Assembly (NCBI GenBank): GCA_963697355.1
Contig: CAVONV010000023.1
Location: forward strand, 310,001 to 374,000
Direction of reading: 5' to 3'
Source of the DNA: CAVONV01 sp963697355
Lineage (GTDB): Bacteria; Acidobacteriota; Vicinamibacteria; Marinacidobacterales; DATDRI01
DNA: 64,000 bases
In this document: positions 26,646-34,963 of the stretch, one piece after another
Layout: each line of letters starts with the position of its first letter
Numbering within the stretch: the first letter of the stretch is position 1
Position numbers and translations under genes: made by a program
Notes under the pieces: model-generated
Databases searched by the model: none
The model's input: the letters and a program-made list of their open reading frames with translations, nothing else
What the model was told of the DNA's origin: nothing

Positions 26646-27644
26646 TTACCGACTTTCTCTTGTAGCCTTCCCGACCGAATGAGGGTCGTCGGTTCGAGAC
26701 AATCGGGAGACTCGATCCTCCAGACGACGCTGACGGTAGAGCACCTCCTCGAGGAGTCGCCGTACCGAGGCCATTATGTCCGCAACAAATCCGATCAGAA
26801 AGATCATAAAGCTCACGATGAGCAGTGCAACGGCTAGGACGACTGATTGAACGTGTCCTTGTCCTTCACCGATCCACACGAAGTACAAGTATCTGCCGGA
26901 AAGAAAGAGCCCAGCGGCCAGAAAAATGGCTCCGATGTAACTGAAGATTTTCAGCGGTTCGTACATCGTGTAAATACGAACGATGGTAGCCGCAGACTGT
27001 TTAACGTAGTTCCATGTGCTCGAGATGAGACGACTCGGACGAGTGATGCGGGCGGTGATGGGGACCTCGTGAATCGCCATCCGTTTCTTTCCCGCTTGAA
27101 TGATGGTCTCGAGAGTGTAGGTGAACTCGGAGACGATGTTCAGTCTCTGCGCCGCGTCTCGCGAAAATGCCCTAAAGCCGCTCGTCGTATCAGGAACTTG
27201 TGTTCCCGATACCTGTCGTACTACCCAGCTTCCCAACGCTTGCAGTTTCTTTTTCGTGAAAGAGAAATGGCCGACGTTTTGGACCTCGCGGTCGCCTATG
27301 ACCATGTCGGCTCGACGTTCCAGGATGGGTGCGATGAGGTTCGGAATTTGAGACCCGGGATACTGGTTGTCTCCGTCAGTGTTGACGATGATGTCGGCAC
27401 CCAAGGAAAGTGCTGTATCGATTCCCGAGCGAAAAGCAGAGGCGAGGCCTCGCGTACGGTTGAAGCGTACGATGTGATCGACCCCCTGTCGCGTCGCGAC
27501 GTTCGAGGTCTCGTCCGTGGAGCCATCATCGATGACTAGAACTTCTATCTCATCCACGCCATCGATCTGTCGCGGGATGTCCGCCAATGTGGCGGGAAGC
27601 GTCTCCGCTTCGTTGAGACAAGGGATTTGAATGATGAGCTTCAC
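26646..27644 (-). CDS. Family 2 glycosyltransferase with C-terminal membrane helices
   Basis: A 332-residue GT2 with IIQIPCLNEAETLPATLADIP, VIDDGSTDET and VNTDGDNQYPGSQIPNLI, the usual nucleotide-sugar and metal motifs. Two strong C-terminal helices (about 240-262 and 275-300) are followed by a basic tail that may be cytoplasmic. It resembles dolichol-phosphate-mannose-synthase-like proteins used in cell-surface glycan synthesis. The first gene of a two-gene operon; donor and acceptor cannot be told from sequence. Confidence 0.85.
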   Translation of the reverse strand: MKLIIQIPCLNEAETLPATLADIPRQIDGVDEIEVLVIDDGSTDETSNVATRQGVDHIVRFNRTRGLASAFRSGIDTALSLGADIIVNTDGDNQYPGSQIPNLIAPILERRADMVIGDREVQNVGHFSFTKKKLQALGSWVVRQVSGTQVPDTTSGFRAFSRDAAQRLNIVSEFTYTLETIIQAGKKRMAIHEVPITARITRPSRLISSTWNYVKQSAATIVRIYTMYEPLKIFSYIGAIFLAAGLFLSGRYLYFVWIGEGQGHVQSVVLAVALLIVSFMIFLIGFVADIMASVRRLLEEVLYRQRRLEDRVSRLSRTDDPHSVGKATRESR

Positions 27645-27707
27645 GAATTTAACTTCTTAACACAAGCCCCAAATTAAAGCGAACAGGAATGTTAGTGTGA
27701 CTCCATT

Positions 27708-27747
27708 CTCGAGTACTCGAGTTCTTGGGTACTTGAGTGCTTGAATT
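27708..27747. repeat. Octamer-periodic repeat downstream of the YchF-like gene
   Basis: Read on the minus strand, the units AAGCACTC, AAGTACCC, AAGAACTC, GAGTACTC, GAG follow a few bases after the TGA stop of the YchF-like gene. The 8-bp spacing is strict and the units are the same family as at 21072 and 47993. Confidence 0.75.
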
Positions 27748-27753
27748 TCTTCT

Positions 27754-28824
27754 TCATACATTGAATCGAAAGTAGATGACATCGCCGTCTGCGACAGGGT
27801 AGTCCTTGCCTTCGAGTCGGAGCCGTCCCTTCTCCTTACATGCATTCCAAGATCCCTCTTCGATGAGGATCTCGAAGGGGACGACCTCGGCCCGGATGAA
27901 TCCCCGCTCCATGTCACTGTGAACGGTGCCTGCCGCTGCGGGCGCGCGAGTCCCTTGGGGTATGTTCCAGGCTCTGGCTTCCTTTGCTTCCGCCGTATAG
28001 AAGGTGATCATGTCCGTCAGATCGAACGCGGCGTGAACGAGCCTTTCCGCGGTTCCCTCTTCGAGCCCCAAATCTTCCCGAAAGCTCAGCGCGTCCTCGG
28101 GAGGCAGCTCCGTGATTTCGGCTTCGATGCGCGCCGTCACATGACTTAGTCCAGTTCGGGGTGCATCCATCCATTTGCGTAATTTGAAGGTCTCGGTCCA
28201 ATCCATACGTAGATCTTGCTCTCCAATGTTGATGACCAGAAGGCGAGGTTTGGCGGTGAGCAGTGCAAACCCTCGAAGACGCCTTTGATCATCGTCAGTG
28301 AGAACGTCTCGCAACGGAGTTTCGGAGCTCAACGCCGTCTTCGCCTTCTCGAGAGCCGCCATTTCTCTGGGATCAGGCTTCTGTCCTTTCTTCAAGTCTG
28401 TTTCCATACGTGCCAAACGCTTCGTTACGAGATCCAAGTCAGCCATCATTAGCTCGAGCTCCATGAGCTCGAGATCGCGTCTCGGGTCCACTGAGCCTTC
28501 TGGATGGGGAACCGACGGCTCGTCGAATCCGCGGGCAACTTGAACCAAGATGTCGACGTTGCGAATAGAAGGCAGGTCGAGCTTCTCTCGGGACTCGCCT
28601 TTGACCAGACCGGGAATGAGGGCGAACTCGATAGTTGCGGGTGTCTCCTTTAGCGAGTGTTGGATCCGCGCCACTTCGCTCAGGCGTCCATCGGGGATCT
28701 TGAGCACCCCGAGCTTTGGTTCGTACCCACGCATTGAAGACGTGTCTTGCGTTTGAGTGAGCAAACGAAACAAAGTGCGACGGCCAGAGCTGGGGAAGCC
28801 CATAATGCCCGCTTTCATAGTCAT
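27754..28824 (-). CDS. YchF/OLA1-like protein with degraded nucleotide-binding motifs
   Basis: This 356-residue protein aligns with YchF over its whole length, including the central coiled coil (MMADLDLVTKRLARM) and the C-terminal TGS domain (ARAWNIPQGTRAPAAAGTVHSDMERGFIRAEVV...LEGKDYPVADGDVIYFRFNV). The nucleotide motifs are altered. The P-loop GLPNVGKST of YchF is GFPSSGRRT here, losing the Lys. G3 DIAGLVKGAS is LIPGLVKGES, losing the Asp, and a few switch II residues are missing. I infer a paralogue that no longer hydrolyses, or perhaps binds, ATP, with an intact ribosome-binding TGS region. A canonical ychF is expected elsewhere in the genome. Confidence 0.88.
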   Translation of the reverse strand: MTMKAGIMGFPSSGRRTLFRLLTQTQDTSSMRGYEPKLGVLKIPDGRLSEVARIQHSLKETPATIEFALIPGLVKGESREKLDLPSIRNVDILVQVARGFDEPSVPHPEGSVDPRRDLELMELELMMADLDLVTKRLARMETDLKKGQKPDPREMAALEKAKTALSSETPLRDVLTDDDQRRLRGFALLTAKPRLLVINIGEQDLRMDWTETFKLRKWMDAPRTGLSHVTARIEAEITELPPEDALSFREDLGLEEGTAERLVHAAFDLTDMITFYTAEAKEARAWNIPQGTRAPAAAGTVHSDMERGFIRAEVVPFEILIEEGSWNACKEKGRLRLEGKDYPVADGDVIYFRFNV

Positions 28825-28845
28825 GGCATTCTACTACACCAGACC

Positions 28846-28885
28846 AGGGGGCTGTCCCCTTGGTGGACTGTCACCTTCACCTGTT
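28846..28885. repeat. REP-like hairpin upstream of the YchF-like gene
   Basis: AGGGGGCTGTCCCCT (28846-28860) folds as AGGGG/CCCCT and is followed by GGTGG...TCACC, another imperfect pairing. GGGGACAGxCCxCC sequences of this kind are common REP-type hairpins. It is related in style to the element at 24191. The wider gap 28825-29130 otherwise holds the mra promoter. Confidence 0.45.
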
Positions 28886-28997
28886 TTTTTGACCTCGTGA
28901 CTCTCAACATGATGCGTTTTCTTTATGTGGTGAAATACCCTCGATTGAAAGCATAAAGCCTCGCTAGTCTTGGACCCAATTCTTCGTAAATGTTCCT

Positions 28998-29027
28998 TGA
29001 CAAAGGAAGTGTCGCTGCCATAGGATT
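28998..29027 (+). promoter_or_regulatory. Promoter of the dcw (mra) cluster
   Basis: TTGACA (28998-29003) and TAGGAT (29022-29027) are 18 bp apart. Transcription would start near 29034, right within the first MraZ box, so MraZ binding would block initiation. This would be the main promoter for the 15-gene division and wall cluster. Confidence 0.75.
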
Positions 29028-29030
29028 TGA

Positions 29031-29055
29031 GTGGAATAAAGTGGAACAAAGTGGT
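29031..29055 (+). promoter_or_regulatory. MraZ operator: three 10-bp-spaced AGTGG boxes
   Basis: AGTGGAATAA, AGTGGAACAA and AGTGGTCCCT start at 29031, 29041 and 29051. MraZ is known to bind several direct repeats of a (G)TGG-type box at 10-bp spacing upstream of its own gene, so this is a textbook operator placed over the start site. A GGTGG...CCACC inverted repeat follows at 29072-29090. Confidence 0.8.
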
Positions 29056-29130
29056 CCCTTTTCATCATCTGGTGGTGTTTATGGCCACCAGGTGGTGAAA
29101 TCCATCTAGGCAATCTCATGGGAGGCACAG

Positions 29131-29571
29131 TTGCTCAGGGGTAACTATCCTGCTCGGGTCGACGACAAAGGCAGGCTCAAGATCCCGAGTGGATTTCTCC
29201 AAATACTGGAGACGAACTACGGGTCGGAGGTATTCGTCACCAGTCTGGCCGGTGAGAATGTGCGAGTCTACCCCATGGACATTTGGACCGAGATCGAGCG
29301 CAAGCTGGCGGAGATTCCCAACTCGCACCCTTCAAAGATGCGCTTCCTCGATCGAGTTCACTTCTTTGGTCAAGCAACGAGTCTGGACCGACAAGGACGG
29401 CTTCTCATTCCTGCGACTCTCCGTGACTCGGCGCAGATGAACGGGAACGTTGACGTGTTGGGTAAATACAACTTTCTCGAGATCTGGAATCACGATCGAT
29501 TCTTAGAAAAGCTATCAAACGAACCCTTCACGGATGAAGACGGTCGCACCCTAGCTGATTTTGGAATCTGA
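29131..29571 (+). CDS. mraZ: Transcriptional regulator MraZ
   Basis: The 146-residue protein has two SpoVT-AbrB-type MraZ units: LRGNYPARVDDKGRLKIPSGF and, in the second half, ATSLDRQGRLLIPATLRDSA. Both carry the DxxGR signature. MraZ represses the dcw operon and others by binding repeats in the promoter, here found at 29031-29055. The start is a TTG at 29131, preceded by GGGAGG; an ATG at 29118 is out of frame. A weak start fits a self-limiting repressor. The gap to rsmH is 258 bp, longer than elsewhere in the cluster. Confidence 0.93.
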   Translation: MLRGNYPARVDDKGRLKIPSGFLQILETNYGSEVFVTSLAGENVRVYPMDIWTEIERKLAEIPNSHPSKMRFLDRVHFFGQATSLDRQGRLLIPATLRDSAQMNGNVDVLGKYNFLEIWNHDRFLEKLSNEPFTDEDGRTLADFGI

Positions 29572-29829
29572 GGGTTTCGGTGATGGAGGTAGTGCGGAAG
29601 GTCAGCGCGCAAGCGGTTCGAGTCACCAGCAGTTCACGATTGTCAGGAATCATTTGGGTCGCGGCGCGGAGATTCTTCGGGCCTGCTGACCCGACGGGGA
29701 AGTTCAGCCCCTGTTCGCCGAAGCTTGATAAGTGTGCACCGCAGAGAGCGTGTCGCCGGGAGGCGGGAAGAGCTACGGGTGGGTCGAGGAATGAGGAGCG
29801 AGGGCCCCGAGTGAGGCGAGGATTCTCAA

Positions 29830-30714
29830 ATGCCGCATCTACCAGTTCTTCAGAAAGAGGTGATGCAGTTCCTAGGGCCGTCATCGGGAGAAGTCTATGT
29901 GGACGCAACCGTGGGGGGAGGGGGGCATGCGGAAGCCATTCTTCACCAGTCGTCTCCAGACGGAAGCCTGCTCGGCCTAGACCGCGATCAGAGCGCCATA
30001 GAGAAAGTTGCCCAGCGGCTAGAACGTTTTGGCGATCGCGTCGTATTGAGACAGGGTTCGTTTGCGGAGATAGATCGACATCTCGAGGCTGTGGGTTGGA
30101 AACAAGTGAACGGAATGATAGCGGACCTTGGGTTATCCAGTCTCCAACTGGACGATCCGAGCCGGGGCTTCTCCTTCGCCGTGGAGAGTCCTCTCGACAT
30201 GCGGTTCGATCAGTCTTGCGAGACAACCGCGGCGGATCTGGTCAATCGTTTGCACGAAAAGGAGCTGGCCGACTTGATATTCCGTTACGGAGAGGAGCGT
30301 CGATCGCGAGCGATTGCGCGCCGCATCGTTTCACGCCGCCCCTTGGAAACGACTTCCGATCTGCGTCGAGCGATCCATTCTGTTACGGGGCCGCGGAGGG
30401 GACGGGCAATCGATCCAGCAACTCGAACTTTCCAGGCATTGCGCATCGCAGTGAACAGGGAGACGGATGCCTTAGTTCAGCTGCTCACTCGAGCCGGTGC
30501 GTGCTTGAGGCCCGGCGGGAAGCTGGTGGTGATTTCCTACCATTCCTTGGAGGACCGAGAGGTCAAGTTGGCGTTCCGAGACTACGCCAAGGCCGAGCTC
30601 GCATCGCAGTTTCGCATCCTCACGCCCAAACCCATTCGGCCGACCCGAGAAGAGATCAGAGACAACCATCGGGCGCGGAGCGCGAAGCTCAGAGCTCTAG
30701 AGAGGTCGGCTTGA
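29830..30714 (+). CDS. rsmH: 16S rRNA (cytosine-1402-N4)-methyltransferase
   Basis: A 294-residue SAM-dependent methyltransferase, MraW. It opens with HLPVLQKEVMQFL and the SAM site YVDATVGGGGHAEAIL. It continues with LGLDRDQSAI, the DLGLSSLQLDDPSRGFSF motif and the C-terminal VVISYHSLEDREVK. It modifies C1402 in the ribosomal P site. It is followed almost at once by ftsL. The 29572-29829 gap before it holds a purine-rich stretch with GAGG every 7 bp near 29793, but no clear gene. Confidence 0.96.
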   Translation: MPHLPVLQKEVMQFLGPSSGEVYVDATVGGGGHAEAILHQSSPDGSLLGLDRDQSAIEKVAQRLERFGDRVVLRQGSFAEIDRHLEAVGWKQVNGMIADLGLSSLQLDDPSRGFSFAVESPLDMRFDQSCETTAADLVNRLHEKELADLIFRYGEERRSRAIARRIVSRRPLETTSDLRRAIHSVTGPRRGRAIDPATRTFQALRIAVNRETDALVQLLTRAGACLRPGGKLVVISYHSLEDREVKLAFRDYAKAELASQFRILTPKPIRPTREEIRDNHRARSAKLRALERSA

Positions 30715-30715
30715 G

Positions 30716-31147
30716 ATGAACCAGCACCGCTACATCATCAACAAGCGGGTCGGGAACGAGCAGCTCGTCCGCGAGGTCGATCGGAAACGGCATCGAGAAT
30801 TGTTGATGGCTGGGATCACGGCCCTGGTATTGGCCTTGGCGGTTCTCGCCTACGCTTGGCAGCATTTCGAGATGATTCGAATCGGCTACAGAGTGGAGGA
30901 GCTCCGTCTCGAGAGGGAACGTCTCTTCGAGGTTCAACGCGAGCTCTTGTTGGAGCGGGCATCTTTGACCTCCCCCGATCGAGTCGAAGCCATTGCGGTC
31001 CGGCAACTGGGCATGATCCGTCCTACGTCGTCACAAGTCGTCGTGATCGAACCCTTTGAAGTGGGTGAGGTCGATGAGGTGCGCGAAGTCGATGAAGTGA
31101 GTGACGTTGAACAATCTTCGGTCCGGGAGCTCCGGAAGCGGAAATAA
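30716..31147 (+). CDS. ftsL: Cell division protein FtsL
   Basis: A 143-residue bitopic protein at the usual place between rsmH and ftsI. A basic cytoplasmic start (to about residue 28) precedes one membrane helix (MAGITALVLALAVLAYAWQ). A periplasmic leucine-zipper-like coiled coil (VEELRLERERLFEVQRELLLERASL) follows. The LGMIRPTSSQVVVIEP segment is typical of FtsL. The last 30 residues are unusual: repeated VDEV/REVDEVSDVEQ acidic units. FtsL joins FtsB and FtsQ to activate FtsWI at the septum. Confidence 0.85.
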   Translation: MNQHRYIINKRVGNEQLVREVDRKRHRELLMAGITALVLALAVLAYAWQHFEMIRIGYRVEELRLERERLFEVQRELLLERASLTSPDRVEAIAVRQLGMIRPTSSQVVVIEPFEVGEVDEVREVDEVSDVEQSSVRELRKRK

Positions 31148-31149
31148 AG

Positions 31150-33258
31150 TTGAATATGAACAGCTCCAACCGCTACAGCAGAAGGGTCCACCTCCGTTTG
31201 GCTCTTTTCGTCTTGGTGAGCTCGCTATGGGTCGGGGCATTGGTGGCCAGGTTGGTGTACTTACAGACGGTGGCGCGTCCGGATCTTCAGGACAGGGCAG
31301 AGTTGCAGCAGCAGCACACCATGAAGCTCGACGCCAGCCGGGGGACGATTTTTGACCGCAACGAAAGGGAGCTGGCCGTCAGCATCGATGTGGAATCTGT
31401 TTATGCTGTGCCGGCTTCCATCGAAGACAAGGAAGAGGCCGCGAAGCAACTTGCTGCTTGTCTCGAATGCGATGTTGCGGAGCTGACAGAACGATTGCAG
31501 AGTGAGAAACGATTCCTTTGGGTCAAGCGAAAGGTGGATTCATCCAAGATCGATTGCATCCGAAGTCTGGGATTGTCCGGTGTGAGTTACCTTCCTGAGA
31601 ATCGTCGCTTCTATCCGAAACGCGCCGTGGCCTCTCATGTGTTGGGCTATGTGGGGATGGATAACGAGGGAATGAGTGGCGTGGAGTACGCGTTGGAAGA
31701 CGATATTCGAGGGGAGCCCGGCCGCCAGATCATTTGGACGGACGCACGACGGCGTCGGGCGGCCAGTCGAGTTGAAAAACGACCGCTGGCAGGGCGTGAT
31801 GTGTATCTCACCATTGATGAGACGCTCCAGCACATCGCCGAGACCTCACTCGAGCGAGCTGTCCGAGAGAGCGGAGCCCAAAAAGCGATGGCCATCCTCA
31901 TGCGTCCCGAGACGGGTGAGATTCTTGCGATGGCGGCCGTTCCTTTTTTCAACCCGAACCGATATCAAGACTATCCGGCAGGTCATTGGCGAAACCGAGC
32001 GGTAACCGATGTCTACGAGCCGGGCTCCACGTTCAAAGTCATTACTGCAGCGGCGGCGGTGGAAGAGGGTGTCGTAAGTGAGGAAGAGCGAATCGATTGT
32101 GGACAAGGGTCGATTCAGGTCGGTGGCCAAGTCATTCATGATCACAAGGTCTTCGATGTTTTGACGTTTCGCGAGGTGCTGCAGCTCTCGAGCAACGTGG
32201 GAATGATCCGGATTAGCCAGCGATTGGGCAAGGAGCGACTGGAGCAATACATTCATGCTTTCGGATTTGGAGAATCGACGAAAGTCAACCTGCCGGCCGA
32301 GAGCCGGGGAATTCTCCGTCCTGCCGCTGGATGGGGCGCGAGGACCCTTGCGTCCATTGCATTTGGACAAGAGATAGGAGTTACGCCGCTTCAGATGGTG
32401 ACGGCTGTCAATGCCATCGCCGCCTCAGGGTATCTTATGCGCCCTCAACTCGTTCGCGAGATCCGCGCGCCTGACGGAGAAGTGTTCTCGGAGTTCGAGC
32501 CCGAACCGGTACGTCGTGTTGTGAGTCGGGAAACGGCGGCACGACTGACTGAAATTCTCGCGGGTGTCGTGGCTGCGGGCACTGGAACGCGTGCAGCGGT
32601 TGCCGGATACACCGTGGCGGGCAAGACCGGAACCGCACAGAAAGCGACGCCGAGTGGGGGTTATTCGACAACGGACTACATTGCTTCATTTGTGGGGTTC
32701 GTTCCGGCCTATCGTCCCGAGATCACGGCATTGATCCTCCTCGACTCCCCCACGGGGGATCACACAGGTGCCAGAGCAGCATCGGTTTTTGCCGAAATCG
32801 TTGAGCCGAGCCTCCACTATCTTGGGGTACCTCCTGAGCTCGATGGCGGTGTCACGTCCATGATGGCGCGTTGGCCTCGACAGAAACCTTTGGCATCGGC
32901 TCCCTTGACCGGCCACCGGATGTGGAGTCCTGTGACCCCAGCGGTGGCGGGCCGCTCCGTTCCAGGTGGTATTCGAGTGCCGGCTCTTTACGGACTCCCC
33001 GCCAGAGATGCGGTGGTACGAGCTATTGGAATGCGGCTAGCCCCCAAACTCGTCGGTTCAGGGTGGGTCATTGGTCAAGAGCCGCCGGCCGGGAGACTCG
33101 TTGGTCCGGGAACTCGATTCACATTGATCCTGGGACCTCCTGGTGCCACGGGGTTCGGTGATGCGGTGCGCATTGCCGACGACACGAGACGAGGCGGGCA
33201 AGATCCAGGAACGCAATGGGTCCATAAGGCCCCAGCTCGCTCCGAGGCATCGTTTTAG
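31150..33258 (+). CDS. ftsI: Penicillin-binding protein, FtsI-type, with C-terminal PASTA
   Basis: A 702-residue septal transpeptidase. One N-terminal membrane helix (about 12-36) is followed by the dimerisation domain. The transpeptidase domain has the catalytic motifs STFK (Ser293), SSN (about 346) and KTGT (about 490). A PASTA repeat follows at about 620-680 (RVPALYGLPARDAVVRAIGM...GQEPPAGRLVGPGTRFTLIL). Most diderm FtsI lack PASTA, so this resembles Gram-positive PBP2x or SpoVD. The first codon is TTG (31150), with an ATG two codons later. It sits 2 bp after ftsL. Confidence 0.93.
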   Translation: MNMNSSNRYSRRVHLRLALFVLVSSLWVGALVARLVYLQTVARPDLQDRAELQQQHTMKLDASRGTIFDRNERELAVSIDVESVYAVPASIEDKEEAAKQLAACLECDVAELTERLQSEKRFLWVKRKVDSSKIDCIRSLGLSGVSYLPENRRFYPKRAVASHVLGYVGMDNEGMSGVEYALEDDIRGEPGRQIIWTDARRRRAASRVEKRPLAGRDVYLTIDETLQHIAETSLERAVRESGAQKAMAILMRPETGEILAMAAVPFFNPNRYQDYPAGHWRNRAVTDVYEPGSTFKVITAAAAVEEGVVSEEERIDCGQGSIQVGGQVIHDHKVFDVLTFREVLQLSSNVGMIRISQRLGKERLEQYIHAFGFGESTKVNLPAESRGILRPAAGWGARTLASIAFGQEIGVTPLQMVTAVNAIAASGYLMRPQLVREIRAPDGEVFSEFEPEPVRRVVSRETAARLTEILAGVVAAGTGTRAAVAGYTVAGKTGTAQKATPSGGYSTTDYIASFVGFVPAYRPEITALILLDSPTGDHTGARAASVFAEIVEPSLHYLGVPPELDGGVTSMMARWPRQKPLASAPLTGHRMWSPVTPAVAGRSVPGGIRVPALYGLPARDAVVRAIGMRLAPKLVGSGWVIGQEPPAGRLVGPGTRFTLILGPPGATGFGDAVRIADDTRRGGQDPGTQWVHKAPARSEASF

Positions 33259-33461
33259 GACAGTTAGAAAAATGATTCGAAGTGCATCGAGAGAGAAAAC
33301 GAGGTTTTAACGGAAGGATGTCATCTATTGTCAAGGCCAAGCGCCTGGGATCGAGAACGGAGTCGTTGGAGGCGGAGAGGGTTTACCGTGAAAATCTCAA
33401 TCGGACCCGAGCCGGAAGACGCAGAATTCCGGCCAATCGTGTCCATCGAAGTGGTAGTCCC

Positions 33462-34943
33462 ATGACACTAGACGAGTTGTTGACTGCCATTACCGTCGAA
33501 AAGGTTCAAGGTGATCTGGGCACCAAGATCCGTGGATTGACCATTGATTCGCGACAGGTGAGCCCCGGAGACATTTTCGTCGCGTTGGTGGGGCAGACTA
33601 CCGACGGCCATCGTTTCGTGGCCGACGCCGTTCGTCGAGGTGCCGTTGCTATCGTGAGCGAGAAACCGCCAGAGGTGGCTGGTTTGACCTGGGTCCAAAC
33701 ACCGGATGCAAGGACTGCCACCGGTCGGCTTTCCTCACGCCTAGCGGGTGAACCTTCCAAGGTACTCAACCTCGTGGGGATTACCGGAACCAACGGAAAG
33801 ACAACGACCGCCTATTTCCTCGACAGCATGTTCCGCCGTCTTGCTCCCCCTTCTGCAATGATGGGCACGGTGGTTCATCGTATTGGAGAAGAATCGATTC
33901 CTGGGCGCCACACGACACCCGAAGCCCCAGAGTTACAGTCTTTCCTATCTGCTGCGGTGAAGGCGCAATGTCGATACGGAGTCCTCGAGGTTTCTTCCCA
34001 CGGTCTCGCCCTCGGAAGAGTAGAGGGAACGGAGTTCGCCTGCGCCGTGTTCACGAATCTCAGTCGAGACCATCTCGACTTTCACCATGATATGGAGAGC
34101 TACTTCACTGCAAAACGAATGTTGTTCGAGCAGTATCTTCGCCCGGGTGCGACCGCTGTCGTGAGTGTGGACGACACCTACGGGATTAGGTTAGCGAAGT
34201 CACTGTCGAGCCCCGTTCGTACTTTTGGGTTTTCCGCGGATGCAGACATCCGCGTGGAAGAGATGGAGGCCAGCTTCGAAGGGTTGGATTTGCGGATCCG
34301 TGAACGAGGTGGAGTGCGACGAATAAAGAGCCCCCTGATTGGTCGTCACAACGCTTTGAATATCCTGGCTGCCTTCGGAGCTGGCCTCTGCCTGGATTTC
34401 GAAGCCGAGGAGCTCATCCAAGTCATTGAACGGGCCCACGGAGCTCCTGGCCGGTACGAGAAAGTAGAGGCGGGGCAGCCGTTCCACATTATCGTGGACT
34501 ATGCCCATACGGATGACGCGCTTCGGAATCTTCTGGAAACAACGCGGTCCTTACCCCACGGGAGGATCTTGACGGTGTTTGGATGCGGCGGCGACCGGGA
34601 TATCTCCAAGCGTCCACTCATGGGGGCGGTAGCCTCCCGGCTTTCTGATGTCGTCATCCTGACCTCGGATAATCCACGGAGCGAGGATCCGCTTTCCATC
34701 ATTCACGAGATCGAGCTCGGCACGAAGGGAGCTCGATCCCGAGCTGATGTGTTCATCGAGCCTGATCGTCGTAGCGCCATCGAGAAAGCGATTTCTCTGG
34801 CTTCAGAGGGAGACGTGTTGTTGATATCCGGCAAAGGACACGAGTCGTATCAGGTCACACGAAACGGAGTGAATCCCTTCGATGACCGGGAGGTGGTTCG
34901 CGAGATTCTGAACGGAGGTTCTGGTCACAACAACGGCGAGTAG
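33462..34943 (+). CDS. murE: UDP-N-acetylmuramoyl-tripeptide synthetase MurE (meso-DAP type)
   Basis: A 493-residue Mur ligase from ATG 33462, where the family N-terminus (TLDELLTAI...IRGLTIDSRQVSPGDIFVAL) begins. Reading is open upstream to 33282 but the extension is basic and unlike MurE. The ATP loop is GITGTNGKTTTAYF. The specificity motif is DNPRSEDP, which in known MurE enzymes binds meso-diaminopimelate instead of lysine. VDYAHTDDAL and ISGKGHESYQ complete the signature. It adds the third residue of the peptide stem. Confidence 0.95.
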   Translation: MTLDELLTAITVEKVQGDLGTKIRGLTIDSRQVSPGDIFVALVGQTTDGHRFVADAVRRGAVAIVSEKPPEVAGLTWVQTPDARTATGRLSSRLAGEPSKVLNLVGITGTNGKTTTAYFLDSMFRRLAPPSAMMGTVVHRIGEESIPGRHTTPEAPELQSFLSAAVKAQCRYGVLEVSSHGLALGRVEGTEFACAVFTNLSRDHLDFHHDMESYFTAKRMLFEQYLRPGATAVVSVDDTYGIRLAKSLSSPVRTFGFSADADIRVEEMEASFEGLDLRIRERGGVRRIKSPLIGRHNALNILAAFGAGLCLDFEAEELIQVIERAHGAPGRYEKVEAGQPFHIIVDYAHTDDALRNLLETTRSLPHGRILTVFGCGGDRDISKRPLMGAVASRLSDVVILTSDNPRSEDPLSIIHEIELGTKGARSRADVFIEPDRRSAIEKAISLASEGDVLLISGKGHESYQVTRNGVNPFDDREVVREILNGGSGHNNGE

Positions 34944-34963
34944 GATGCGCCGCCGCACACGAC

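Noticed and set aside
29580..30719. Long open frame (379 codons) starting after mraZ and covering rsmH in another frame
   Set aside because: It is Arg/Ser/Gly-rich without any domain, and most of it overlaps rsmH, whose protein is clearly conserved.
33282..33461. 60-codon in-frame extension upstream of the murE ATG
   Set aside because: Basic, low-complexity sequence unlike MurE; the ATG at 33462 matches the family start.
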